From: Anthonomus grandis grandis
Lineage: Eukaryota > Arthropoda > Insecta > Coleoptera > Curculionidae
Length of the DNA stretch: 64,000 bases
Direction: 5' to 3'
NCBI RefSeq assembly: GCF_022605725.1
Contig: NC_065561.1
Location: 19,506,256 to 19,570,255, forward strand
The notes beneath the pieces were generated by a model that was not told where the DNA came from, ran no database searches, and saw nothing but the letters and a program-made list of their open reading frames with translations. Both the position numbers and the translations under genes were made by a program. Of this stretch, positions 25,801 through 39,370 are shown piece by piece. Numbering within the stretch: position 1 is the first letter of the stretch; each line of letters begins with the position of its first letter.

Positions 25801-28800
25801 GTAGCTCCCATATTAGCTGAGATCTCGCATTTTTGTAGCCCATTTTTGGGCTCAAAAACGGGGTCGAAAATTGACTTTTTTACAAATTTTCAAAGTGCTA
25901 TAATTCCACTTGTTCTGGTCGAATTCCGTTATAATCCGGTGTTTTCGTAATGTAGGTGATGGGAATAAGCCGCTGATAGGGATTTCTATAGCTAATTTCG
26001 GGTTTAAAGAAAATCGATTTTTCGCATTTTCAAAGTGCTGTAATTCCCTTAGTTTTTCTCGAAACTCATTATAACCCGGTGTTTTCGTGTTGTAGGTGAT
26101 GGGAACAAGCCGCTGGTATAGTTAGTTCAAATTCGAAAAAAATCAATTTTTGGTGAAAAATTCGATACGGGGGGGTATACCCTTAAAATGAAAAATCCCA
26201 AACTTTGGAGGTCCATATCTCGGCTTCTATAGGCACTATCGGAAAAATTCCAACGGTTTTGGCTTAGTTTCGTCCTTCTGAATCCAACGAGACCATCCGC
26301 AAGGTCGTAGCTCCCATATTAGCTGAGATCTCGCATTTTTGTAGCCCATTTTTGGGCTCAAAAACGGGGTCGAAAATTGACTTTTTTACGAATTTTCAAA
26401 GTGCTATAATTCCACTTGTTCTGGTCGAATTCCGTTATAATCCGGTGTTTTCGTAATGTAGGTGATATGAATAAGCCACTGATAGGGGTTTCTATAACTA
26501 ATTTCGGGTTTAAAGAAAATCGATTTTTCGCATTTTCAAAGTGCTGTAATTCCCTTAGTTTTTCTCGAAACTCATTATAACCCGGTGTTTTCGTGTTGTA
26601 GGTGATGGGAACAAGCCGCTGGTATAGTTAGTTCAAATTCGAAAAAAATCAATTTTTGGTGAAAAATTCGATACGGGGGGGTATACCCTTAAAATGAAAA
26701 ATCCCAAACTTTGGAGGTCCATATCTCGGCTTCTATAGGCACTATCGGAAAAATTCCAACGGTTTTGGCTTAGTTTCGTCCTTCTGAATCCAACGAGACC
26801 ATCCGCAAGGTCGTAGCTCCCATATTAGCTGAGATCTCGCATTTTTGTAGCCCATTTTTGGGCTCAAAAACGGGGTCGAAAATTGACTTTTTTACGAATT
26901 TTCAAAGTGCTATAATTCCACTTGTTCTGGTCGAATTCCGTTATAATCCGGTGTTTGCGTAATGTAGGTGATATGAATAAGCCACTGATAGGGGTTTCTA
27001 TAACTAATTTCGGGTTTAAAGAAAATCGATTTTTCGCATTTTCAAAGTGCTGTAATTCCCTTAGTTTTTCTCGAAACTCATTATAACCCGGTGTTTTCGT
27101 GTTGTAGGTGATGGGAACAAGCCGCTGGTATAGTTAGTTCAAATTCGAAAAAAATCAATTTTTGGTGAAAAATTCGATACAGGGGGGTATACCCTTAAAA
27201 TGAAAAATCCCAAACTTTGGAGGTCCATATCTCGGCTTCTATAGGCACTATCGGAAAAATTCCAACGGTTTTGGCTTAGTTTCGTCCTTCTGAATCCAAC
27301 GAGACTATCCGCAAGGTCGTAGCTCCCATATTAGCTGAGATCTCGCATTTTTGTAGCCCATTTTTGGGCTCAAAAACGGGGTCGAAAATTGACTTTTTTA
27401 CGAATTTTCAAAGTGCTATAATTCCACTTGTTCTGGTCGAATTCCGTTATAATCCGGTGTTTTCGTAATGTAGGTGATATGAATAAGCCACTGATAGGGG
27501 TTTCTATAACTAATTTCGGGTTTAAAGAAAATCGATTTTTCGCATTTTCAAAGTGCTGTAATTCCCTTAGTTTTTCTCGAAACTCATTATAACCCGGTGT
27601 TTTCGTGTTGTAGGTGATGGGAACAAGCCGCTGGTATAGTTAGTTCAAATTCGAAAAAAATCAATTTTTGGTGAAAAATTCGATACGGGGGGGTATACCC
27701 TTAAAATGAAAAATCCCAAACTTTGGAGGTCCATATCTCGGCTTCTATGGGCACTATCGGGAAAATTCCAACGGTTTTGACTTAGTTTCGTCCTTCTGAA
27801 TCCAACGAGACCATCCGCAAGGTCGTAGCTCCCATATTAGCTGAGATCTCGCATTTTTGTAGCTCATTTTTGGGCTCAAAAACGGGGTCGAAAATTGACT
27901 TTTTTACGAATTTTCAAAGTGCTATAATTCAACTTGTTCTGGTCGAATTCCGTTATAATCCGGTGTTTTCGTAATGTAGGTGATGGGAATAAGCCGCTGA
28001 TAGGGATTTCTATAGCTAATTTCGGGTTTAAAGAAAATCGATTTTTCGCATTTTCAAAGTGCTGTAATTCCCTTAGTTTTTCTCGAAACTCATTATAACC
28101 CGGTGTTTTCGTGTTGTAGGTGATGGGAACAAGCCGCTGGTATAGTTAGTTCAAATTCGAAAAAAATCAATTTTTGGTGAAAAATTCGATACGGGGGGGT
28201 ATACCCTTAAAATGAAAAATCCCAAACTTTGGAGGTCCATATCTCGGCTTCTATAGGCACTATCGGAAAAATTCCAACGGTTTTGGCTTAGTTTCGTCCT
28301 TCTGAATCCAACGAGACCATCCGCAAGGTCGTAGCTCCCATATTAGCTGAGATCTCGCATTTTTGTAGCCCATTTTTGGGCTCAAAAACGGGGTCGAAAA
28401 TTGACTTTTTTACGAATTTTCAAAGTGCTATAATTCCACTTGTTCTGGTCGAATTCCGTTATAATCCGGTGTTTTCGTAATGTAGGTGATATGAATAAGC
28501 CACTGATAGGGGTTTCTATAACTAATTTCGGGTTTAAAGAAAATCGATTTTTCGCATTTTCAAAGTGCTGTAATTCCCTTAGTTTTTCTCGAAACTCATT
28601 ATAACCCGGTGTTTTCGTGTTGTAGGTGATGGGAACAAGCCGCTGGTATAGTTAGTTCAAATTCGAAAAAAATCAATTTTTGGTGAAAAATTCGATACGG
28701 GGGGGTATACCCTTAAAATGAAAAATCCCAAACTTTGGAGGTCCATATCTCGGCTTCTATGGGCACTATCGGGAAAATTCCAACGGTTTTGACTTAGTTT

Positions 28801-28922
28801 CGTCCTTCTGAATCCAACGAGACCATCCGCAAGGTCGTAGCTCCCATATTAGCTGAGATCTCGCATTTTTGTAGCCCATTTTTGGGCTCAAAAACGGGGT
28901 CGAAAATTGACTTTTTTACAAA
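22841..28922. repeat. Six-monomer higher-order repeat (3036 bp)
   Basis: The rare variant TTTTTACAAATTTTC (core: TTTTTACGAATTTTC) occurs at 22841, 25877 and 28913, exactly 3036 bp (6 x 506) apart. Within this region a four-monomer period is also visible: GTTTGCGTAATG marks 24931 and 26955, and GAGACTATCC marks 25277 and 27301, both 2024 bp apart. Confidence 0.8.
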
Positions 28923-31900
28923 TTTTCAAAGTGCTATAATTCCACTTGTTCTGGTCGAATTCCGTTATAATCCGGTGTTTTCGTAATGTAGGTGATGGGA
29001 ATAAGCCGCTGATAGGGATTTCTATAGCTAATTTCGGGTTTAAAGAAAATCGATTTTTCGCATTTTCAAAGTGCTGTAATTCCCTTAGTTTTTCTCGAAA
29101 CTCATTATAACCCGGTGTTTTCGTGTTGTAGGTGATGGGAACAAGCCGCTGGTATAGTTAGTTCAAATTCGAAAAAAATCAATTTTTGGTGAAAAATTCG
29201 ATACGGGGGGGTATACCCTTAAAATGAAAAATCCCAAACTTTGGAGGTCCATATCTCGGCTTCTATGGGCACTATCGGGAAAATTCCAACGGTTTTGGCT
29301 TAGTTTCGTCCTTCTGAATCCAACGAGACCATCCGCAAGGTCGTAGCTCTTATATTAGCTAAGATCTCGCATTTTTGTAGCCCATTTTTGGGCTCAAAAA
29401 CGGGGTCGAAAATTGACTTTTTTACGAATTTTCAAAGTGCTATAATTCCACTTGTTCTGGTCGAATTCCGTTATAATCCGGTGTTTTCGTAATGTAGGTG
29501 ATATGAATAAGCCACTGATAGGGGTTTCTATAACTAATTTCGGGTTTAAAGAAAATCGATTTTTCGCATTTTCAAAGTGCTGTAATTCCCTTAGTTTTTC
29601 TCGAAACTCATTATAACCCGGTGTTTTCGTGTTGTAGGTGATGGGAACAAGCCGCTGGTATACTTAGTTCAAATTCGAAAAAAATCAATTTTTGGTGAAA
29701 AATTCGATACGGGGGGGTATACCCTTAAAATGAAAAATCCCAAACTTTGGAGGTCCATATCTCGGCTTCTATGGGCACTATCGGGAAAATTCCAACGGTT
29801 TTGGCTTAGTTTCGTCCTTCTGAATCCAACGAGACCATCCGCAAGGTGGTAGCTCCCATATTAGCTGAGATCTCGCATTTTTGTAGCCCATTTTTGGGCT
29901 CAAAAACGGGGTCGAAAATTGACTTTTTTACGAATTTTCAAAGTGCTATAATTCCACTTGTTCTGGTCGAATTCCGTCATAATCCGGTGTTTTCGTAATG
30001 TAGGTGATATGAATAAGCCACTGATAGGGGTTTCTATAACTAATTTCGGGTTTAAAGAAAATCGATTTTTCGCATTTTCAAAGTGCTGTAATTCCCTTAG
30101 TTTTTCTCGAAACTCATTATAACCCGGTGTTTTCGTGTTGTAGGTGATGGGAACAAGCCGCTGGTATACTTAGTTCAAATTCGAAAAAAATCAATTTTTG
30201 GTGAAAAATTCGATACGGGGGGGTATACCCTTAAAATGAAAAATCCCAAACTTTGGAGGTCCATATCTCGGCTTCTATGGGCACTATCGGGAAAATTCCA
30301 ACGGTTTTGACTTAGTTTCGTCCTTCTGAATCCAACGAGACCATCCGCAAGGTCGTAGCTCCCATATTAGCTGAGATCTCGCATTTTTGTAGCCCATTTT
30401 TGGGCTCAAAAACGGGGTCGAAAATTGACTTTTTTACGAATTTTCAAAGTGCTATAATTCCACTTGTTCTGGTCGAATTCCGTTATAATCCGGTGTTTTC
30501 GTAATGTAGGTGATGGGAATAAGCCGCTGATAGGGATTTCTATAGCTAATTTCGGGTTTAAAGAAAATCGATTTTTCGCATTTTCAAAGTGCTGTAATTC
30601 CCTTAGTTTTTCTCGAAACTCATTATAACCCGGTGTTTTCGTGTTGTAGGTGATGGGAACAAGCCGCTGGTATAGTTAGTTCAAATTCGAAAAAAATCAA
30701 TTTTTGGTGAAAAATTCGATACGGGGGGGTATACCCTTAAAATGAAAAATCCCAAACTTTGGAGGTCCATATCTCGGCTTCTATGGGCACTATCGGGAAA
30801 ATTCCAACGGTTTTGGCTTAGTTTCGTCCTTCTGAATCCAACGAGACCATCCGCAAGGTCGTAGCTCCCATATTAGCTGAGATCTCGCATTTTTGTAGCC
30901 CATTTTTGGGCTCAAAAACGGGGTCGAAAATTGACTTTTTTACGAATTTTCAAAGTGCTATAATTCCACTTGTTCTGGTCGAATTCCGTTATAATCCGGT
31001 GTTTTCGTAATGTAGGTGATATGAATAAGCCACTGATAGGGGTTTCTATAACTAATTTCGGGTTTAAAGAAAATCGATTTTTCGCATTTTCAAAGTGCTG
31101 TAATTCCCTTAGTTTTTCTCGAAACTCATTATAACCCGGTGTTTTCGTGTTGTAGGTGATGGGAACAAGCCGCTGGTAGAGTTAGTTCAAATTCGAAAAA
31201 AATCAATTTTTGGTGAAAAATTCGATACGGGGGGGTATACCCTTAAAATGAAAAATCCCAAACTTTGGAGGTCCATATCTCGGCTTCTATGGGCACTATC
31301 GGGAAAATTCCAACGGTTTTGGCTTAGTTTCGTCCTTCTGAATCCAACGAGACCATCCGCAAGGTCGTAGCTCCCATATTAGCTGAGATCTCGCATTTTT
31401 GTAGCCCATTTTTGGGCTCAAAAACGGGGTCGAAAATTGACTTTTTTACGAATTTTCAAAGTGCTATAATTCCACTTGTTCTGGTCGAATTCCGTTATAA
31501 TCCGGTGTTTTCGTAATGTAGGTGATGGGAATAAGCCGCTGATAGGGATTTCTATAGCTAATTTCGGGTTTAAAGAAAATCGATTTTTCGCATTTTCAAA
31601 GTGCTGTAATTCCCTTAGTTTTTCTCGAAACTCATTATAACCCGGTGTTTTCGTGTTGTAGGTGATGGGAACAAGCCGCTGGTATAGTTAGTTCAAATTC
31701 GAAAAAAATCAATTTTTGGTGAAAAATTCGATACGGGGGGGTATACCCTTAAAATGAAAAATCCCAAACTTTGGAGGTCCATATCTCGGCTTCTATGGGC
31801 ACTATCGGGAAAATTCCAACGGTTTTGACTTAGTTTCGTCCTTCTGAATCCAACGAGACCATCCGCAAGGTCGTAGCTCTAATATTAGCTGAGATCTCGC

Positions 31901-34900
31901 ATTTTTGTAGCCCATTTTTGGGCTCAAAAACGGGGTCGAAAATTGACTTTTTTACGAATTTTCAAAGTGTTATAATTCCACTTGTTCTGGTCGAATTCCG
32001 TTATAATCCGGTGTTTTCGTAATGTAGGTGATGGGAATAAGCCGCTTTTAGGGATTTCTATAGCTAATTTCGGGTTTAAAGAAAATCGATTTTTCGCATT
32101 TTCAAAGTGCTGTAATTCCCTTAGTTTTTCTCGAAACTCATTATAACCCGGTGTTTTCGTGTTGTAGGTGATGGGAACAAGCCGCTGGTAGAGTTAGTTC
32201 AAATTCGAAAAAAATCAATTTTTGGTGAAAAATTCGATACGGGGGGGTATACCCTTAAAATGAAAAATCCCAAACTTTGGAGGTCCATATCTCGGCTTCT
32301 ATAGGCACTATCGGAAAAATTCCAACGGTTTTGGCTTAGTTTCGTCCTTCTGAATCCAACGAGACCATCCGCAAGGTCGTAGCTCCCATATTAGCTGAGA
32401 TCTCGCATTTTTGTAGCCCATTTTTGGGCTCAAAAACGGGGTCGAAAATTGACTTTTTTACGAATTTTCAAAGTGCTATAATTCCACTTGTTCTGGTCGA
32501 ATTCCGTTATAATCCGGTGTTTTCGTAATGTAGGTGATGGGAATAAGCCGCTGATAGGGATTTCGATAGCTAATTTCGGGTTTAAAGAAAATCGATTTTT
32601 CGCATTTTCAAAGTGCTGTAATTCCCTTAGTTTTTCTCGAAACTCATTATAACCCGGTGTTTTCGTGTTGTAGGTGATGGGAACAAGCCGCTGGTATAGT
32701 TAGTTCAAATTCGAAAAAAATCAATTTTTGGTGAAAAATTCGATACGGGGGGGTATACCCTTAAAATGAAAAATCCCAAACTTTGGAGGTCCATATCTCG
32801 GCTTCTATGGGCACTATCGGGAAAATTCCAACGGTTTTGACTTAGTTTTGTCCTTCTGAATCCAACGAAACGATCCGCAAGGTCGTAGCTTCCATATTAG
32901 CTGAGATCTCGCATTTTTGTAGCCCATTTTTGGGCTCAAAAACGGGGTCGAAAATTGACTTTTTTACGAATTTTCAAAGTGTTATAATTCCACTTGTTCT
33001 GGTCGAATTCCGTTATAATCCGGTGTTTTCGTAATGTAGGTGATGGGAATAAGCCGCTGATAGGGATTTCTATAGCTAATTTCGGGTTTAAAGAAAATCG
33101 ATTTTTCGCATTTTCAAAGTGCTGTAATTCCCTTAGTTTTTCTCGAAACTCATTATAACCCGGTGTTTTCGTGTTGTAGGTGATGGGAACAAGCCGCTGG
33201 TATAGTTAGTTCAAATTCGAAAAAAATCAATTTTTGGTAAAAAATTCGATACGGGGGGGTATACCCTTAAAATGAAAAATCCCAAACTTTGGAGGTCCAT
33301 ATCTCGGCTTCTATGGGCACTATCGGGAAAATTCCAACGGTTTTGGCTTAGTTTCGTCCTTCTGAATCCAACGAGACCATCCGCAAGGTCGTAGCTCCCA
33401 TATTAGCTGAGATCTCGCATTTTTGTAGCCCATTTTTGGGCTCAAAAACGGGGTCGAAAATTGACTTTTTTACGAATTTTCAAAGTGTTATAATTCCACT
33501 TGTTCTGGTCGAATTCCGTTAAAATCCGGTGTTTTCGTAATGTAGGTGATGGGAATAAGCCGCTGATAGGGATTTCTATAGCTAATTTCGGGTTTAAAGA
33601 AAATCGATTTTTCGCATTTTCAAAGTGCTGTAATTCCCTTAGTTTTTCTCGAAACTCATTATAACCCGGTGTTTTCGTGTTGTAGGTGATGGGAACAAGC
33701 CGCTGGTATAGTTAGTTCAAATTCGAAAAAAATCAATTTTTGGTGAAAAATTCGATACGGGGGGGTATACCCTTAAAATGAAAAATCCCAAACTTTGGAG
33801 GTCCATATCTCGGCTTCTATGGGCACTATCGGGAAAATTCCAACGGTTTTGACTTAGTTTTGTCCTTCTGAATCCAACGAGACCATCCGCAAGGTCGTAG
33901 CTTCCATATTAGCTGAGATCTCGCATTTTTGTAGCCCATTTTTGGGCTCAAAAACGGGGTCGAAAATTGACTTTTTTACGAATTTTCAAAGTGTTATAAT
34001 TCCACTTGTTCTGGTCGAATTCCGTTATAATCCGGTGTTTTCGTAATGTAGGTGATATGAATAAGCCACTGATAGGGGTTTCTATAACTAATTTCGGGTT
34101 TAAAGAAAATCGATTTTTCGCATTTTCAAAGTGCTGTAATTCCCTTAGTTTTTCTCGAAACTCATTATAACCCGGTGTTTTCGTGTTGTAGGTGATGGGA
34201 ACAAGCCGCTGGTATAGTTAGTTCAAATTTGAAAAAAATCAATTTTTGGTAAAAAATTCGATACGGGGGGGTATACCCTTAAAATGAAAAATCCCAAACT
34301 TTGGAGGTCCATATCTCGGCTTCTATGGGCACTATCGGGAAAATTCCAACGGTTTTGGCTTAGTTTCGTCCTTCTGAATCCAACGAGACCATCCGCAAGG
34401 TCGTAGCTCCCATATTAGCTGAGATCTCGCATTTTTGTAGCCCATTTTTGGGCTCAAAAACGGGGTCGAAAATTGACTTTTTTACGAATTTTCAAAGTGC
34501 TATAATTCCACTTGTTCTGGTCGAATTCCGTTATAATCCGGTGTTTTCGTAATGTAGGTGATATGAATAAGCCACTGATAGGGGTTTCTATAACTAATTT
34601 CGGGTTTAAAGAAAATCGATTTTTCGCATTTTCAAAGTGCTGTAATTCCCTTAGTTTTTCTCAAAACTCATTATAACCCGGTGTTTTCGTGTTGTAGGTG
34701 ATGGGAACAAGCCGCTGGTATAGTTAGTTCAAATTCGAAAAAAATCAATTTTTGGTGAAAAATTCGATACGGGGGGGTATACCCTTAAAATGAAAAATCC
34801 CAAACTTTGGAGGTCCATATCTCGGCTTCTATGGGCACTATCGGGAAAATTCCAACGGTTTTGACTTAGTTTCGTCCTTCTGAATCCAACGAGACCATCC

Positions 34901-35320
34901 GCAAGGTCGTAGCTCTTATATTAGCTGAGATCTCGCATTTTTGTAGCCCATTTTTGGGCTCAAAAACGGGGTCGAAAATTGACTTTTTTACGAATTTTCA
35001 AAGTGTTATAATTCCACTTGTTCTGGTCGAATTCCGTTATAATCCGGTGTTTTCGTAATGTAGGTGATATGAATAAGCCACTGATAGGGGTTTCTATAAC
35101 TAATTTCGGGTTTAAAGAAAATCGATTTTTCGCATTTTCAAAGTGCTGTAATTCCCTTAGTTTTTCTCGAAACTCATTATAACCCGGTGTTTTCGTGTTG
35201 TAGGTGATGGGAACAAGCCGCTGGTATAGTTAGTTCAAATTCGAAAAAAAAACAATTTTTGGTGAAAAATTCGATACGGGGGGGTATACCCTTAAAATGA
35301 AAAATCCCAAACTTTGGAGG

Positions 35321-38300
35321 TCTGTATCTCGGCTTCTATGGGCACTATCGGGAAAATTCCAACGGTTTTGACATAGTTTCGTCCTTCTGAATCCAACGAG
35401 ACCATTTGCAAGGTCGTAGCTCTTATATTAGCTGAGATCTCGCATTTTTGTAGCCCATTTTTGGGCTCAAAAACGGGGTCGAAAATTGACTTTTTTACGA
35501 ATTTTCAAAGTGCTATAATTCCACTTGTTCTGGTCGAATTCCGTTATAATCCGGTGTTTTCGTAATGTAGGTGATGGGAATAAGCCGCTGATAGGGATTT
35601 CTATAGCTAATTTCGGGTTTAAAGAAAATCGATTTTTCGCATTTTCAAAGTGCTGTAATTCCCTTAGTTTTTCTCGAAACTCATTATAACCCGGTGTTTT
35701 CGTGTTGTAGGTGATGGGAACAAGCCGCTGGTATAGTTAGTTCAAATTTGAAAAAAATCAATTTTTGGTAAAAAATTCGATACGGGGGGGTATACCCTTA
35801 AAATGAAAAATCCCAAACTTTGGAGGTCCATATCTCGGCTTCTATGGGCACTATCGGGAAAATTCCAACGGTTTTGACTTAGTTTTGTCCTTCTGAATCC
35901 AACGAGACCATCCGCAAGGTCGTAGCTTCCATATTAGCTGAGATCTCGCATTTTTGTAGCCCATTTTTGGGCTCAAAAACGGGGTCGAAAATTGACTTTT
36001 TTACGAATTTTCAAAGTGTTATAATTCCACTTGTTCTGGTCGAATTCCGTTATAATCCGGTGTTTTCGTAATGTAGGTGATATGAATAAGCCACTGATAG
36101 GGGTTTCTATAACTAATTTCGGGTTTAAAGAAAATCGATTTTTCGCATTTTCAAAGTGCTGTAATTCCCTTAGTTTTTCTCGAAACTCATTATAACCCGG
36201 TGTTTTCGTGTTGTAGGTGATGGGAACAAGCCGCTGGTATAGTTAGTTCAAATTTGAAAAAAATCAATTTTTGGTAAAAAATTCGATACGGGGGGGTATA
36301 CCCTTAAAATGAAAAATCCCAAACTTTGGAGGTCCATATCTCGGCTTCTATGGGCACTATCGGGAAAATTCCAACGGTTTTGGCTTAGTTTCGTCCTTCT
36401 GAATACAACGAGACCATCCGCAAGGTGGTAGCTCCCATATTAGCTGAGATCTCGCATTTTTGTAGCCCATTTTTGGGCTCAAAAACGGGGTCGAAAATTG
36501 ACTTTTTTACGAATTTTCAAAGTGCTATAATTCCACTTGTTCTGGTCGAATTCCGTTATAATCCGGTGTTTTCGTAATGTAGGTGATGGGAATAAGCCGC
36601 TGATAGGGATTTCTATAGCTAATTTCGGGTTTAAAGAAAATCGATTTTTCGCATTTTCAAAGTGCTGTAATTCCCTTAGTTTTTCTCGAAACTCATTATA
36701 ACCCGGTGTTTTCGTGTTGTAGGTGATGGGAACAAGCCGCTGGTATAGTTAGTTCAAATTCGAAAAAAATCAATTTTTGGTGAAAAATTCGATACGGGGG
36801 GGTATACCCTTAAAATGAAAAATCCCAAACTTTGGAGGTCCATATCTCGGCTTCTATGGGCACTATCGGGAAAATTCCAACGGTTTTGACTTAGTTTTGT
36901 CCTTCTGAATCCAACGAGACCATCCGCAAGGTCGTAGCTTCCATATTAGCTGAGATCTCGCATTTTTGTAGCCCATTTTTGGGCTCAAAAACGGGGTCGA
37001 AAATTGACTTTTTTACGAATTTTCAAAGTGCTATAATTCCACTTGTTCTGGTCGAATTCCGTTATAATCCGGTGTTTTCGTAATGTAGGTGATATGAATA
37101 AGCCACTGATAGGGGTTTCTATAACTAATTTCGGGTTTAAAGAAAATCGATTTTTCGCATTTTCAAAGTGCTGTAATTCCCTTAGTTTTTCTCAAAACTC
37201 ATTATAACCCGGTGTTTTCGTGTTGTAGGTGATGGGAACAAGCCGCTGGTATAGTTAGTTCAAATTCGAAAAAAATCAATTTTTGGTGAAAAATTCGATA
37301 CGGGGGGGTATACCCTTAAAATGAAAAATCCCAAACTTTGGAGGTCTGTATCTCGGCTTCTATGGGCACTATCGGGAAAATTCCAACGGTTTTGACATAG
37401 TTTCGTCCTTCTGAATCCAACGAGACCATTTGCAAGGTCGTAGCTCTTATATTAGCTGAGATCTCGCATTTTTGTAGCCCATTTTTGGGCTCAAAAACGG
37501 GGTCGAAAATTGACTTTTTTACGAATTTTCAAAGTGCTATAATTCCACTTGTTCTGGTCGAATTCCGTTATAATCCGGTGTTTTCGTAATGTAGGTGATA
37601 TGAATAAGCCACTGATAGGGGTTTCTATAACTAATTTCGGGTTTAAAGAAAATCGATTTTTCGCATTTTCAAAGTGCTGTAATTCCCTTAGTTTTTCTCG
37701 AAACTCATTATAACCCGGTGTTTTCGTGTTGTAGGTGATGGGAACAAGCCGCTGGTATAGTTAGTTCAAATTTGAAAAAAATCAATTTTTGGTAAAAAAT
37801 TCGATACGGGGGGGTATACCCTTAAAATGAAAAATCCCAAACTTTGGAGGTCCATATCTCGGCTTCTATGGGCACTATCGGGAAAATTCCAACGGTTTTG
37901 GCTTAGTTTCGTCCTTCTGAATCCAACGAGACCATCCGCAAGGTCGTAGCTCCCATATTAGCTGAGATCTCGCATTTTTGTAGCCCATTTTTGGGCTCAA
38001 AAACGGGGTCGAAAATTGACTTTTTTACGAATTTTCAAAGTGCTATAATTCCACTTGTTCTGGTCGAATTCCGTTATAATCCGGTGTTTTCGTAATGTAG
38101 GTGATATGAATAAGCCACTGATAGGGGTTTCTATAACTAATTTCGGGTTTAAAGAAAATCGATTTTTCGCATTTTCAAAGTGCTGTAATTCCCTTAGTTT
38201 TTCTCAAAACTCATTATAACCCGGTGTTTTCGTGTTGTAGGTGATGGGAACAAGCCGCTGGTATAGTTAGTTCAAATTCGAAAAAAATCAATTTTTGGTG

Positions 38301-39370
38301 AAAAATTCGATACGGGGGGGTATACCCTTAAAATGAAAAATCCCAAACTTTGGAGGTCCATATCTCGGCTTCTATGGGCACTATCGGGAAAATTCCAACG
38401 GTTTTGGCTTAGTTTCGTCCTTCTGAATACAACGAGACCATCCGCAAGGTGGTAGCTCCCATATTAGCTGAGATCTCGCATTTTTGTAGCCCATTTTTGG
38501 GCTCAAAAACGGGGTCGAAAATTGACTTTTTTACGAATTTTCAAAGTGCTATAATTCCACTTGTTCTGGTCGAATTCCGTTATAATCCGGTGTTTTCGTA
38601 ATGTAGGTGATGGGAATAAGCCGCTGATAGGGATTTCTATAGCTAATTTCGGGTTTAAAGAAAATCGATTTTTCGCATTTTCAAAGTGCTGTAATTCCCT
38701 TAGTTTTTCTCGAAACTCATTATAACCCGGTGTTTTCGTGTTGTAGGTGATGGGAACAAGCCGCTGGTATAGTTAGTTCAAATTCGAAAAAAATCAATTT
38801 TTGGTGAAAAATTCGATACGGGGGGGTATACCCTTAAAATGAAAAATCCCAAACTTTGGAGGTCCATATCTCGGCTTCTATGGGCACTATCGGGAAAATT
38901 CCAACGGTTTTGGCTTAGTTTCGTCCTTCTGAATCCAACGAGACTATCCGCAAGGTCGTAGCTCCCATATTAGCTGAGATCTCGCATTTTTGTAGCCCAT
39001 TTTTGGGCTCAAAAACGGGGTCGAAAATTGACTTTTTTACGAATTTTCAAAGTGCTATAATTCCACTTGTTCTGGTCGAATTCCGTTATAATCCAGTGTT
39101 TTCGTAATGTAGGTGATATGAATAAGCCACTGATAGGGGTTTCTATAACTAATTTCGGGTTTAAAGAAAATCGATTTTTCGCATTTTCAAAGTGCTGTAA
39201 TTCCCTTAGTTTTTCTCGAAACTCATTATAACCCGGTGTTTTCGTGTTGTAGGTGATGGGAACAAGCCGCTGGTATAGTTAGTTCAAATTCGAAAAAAAT
39301 CAATTTTTGGTGAAAAATTCGATACGGGGGGGTATACCCTTAAAATGAAAAATCCCAAACTTTGGAGGTC
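35321..39370. repeat. Four-monomer higher-order repeat (2024 bp)
   Basis: Linked rare variants recur at exactly 2024 bp (4 x 506). TCTGTATCTCGG with GACATAGTTTCG and CCATTTGCAAGG is at 35321 and 37345. GAATACAACG with AAGGTGGTAGC is at 36401 and 38425. This indicates a recent tandem duplication of a four-monomer segment. Confidence 0.8.
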
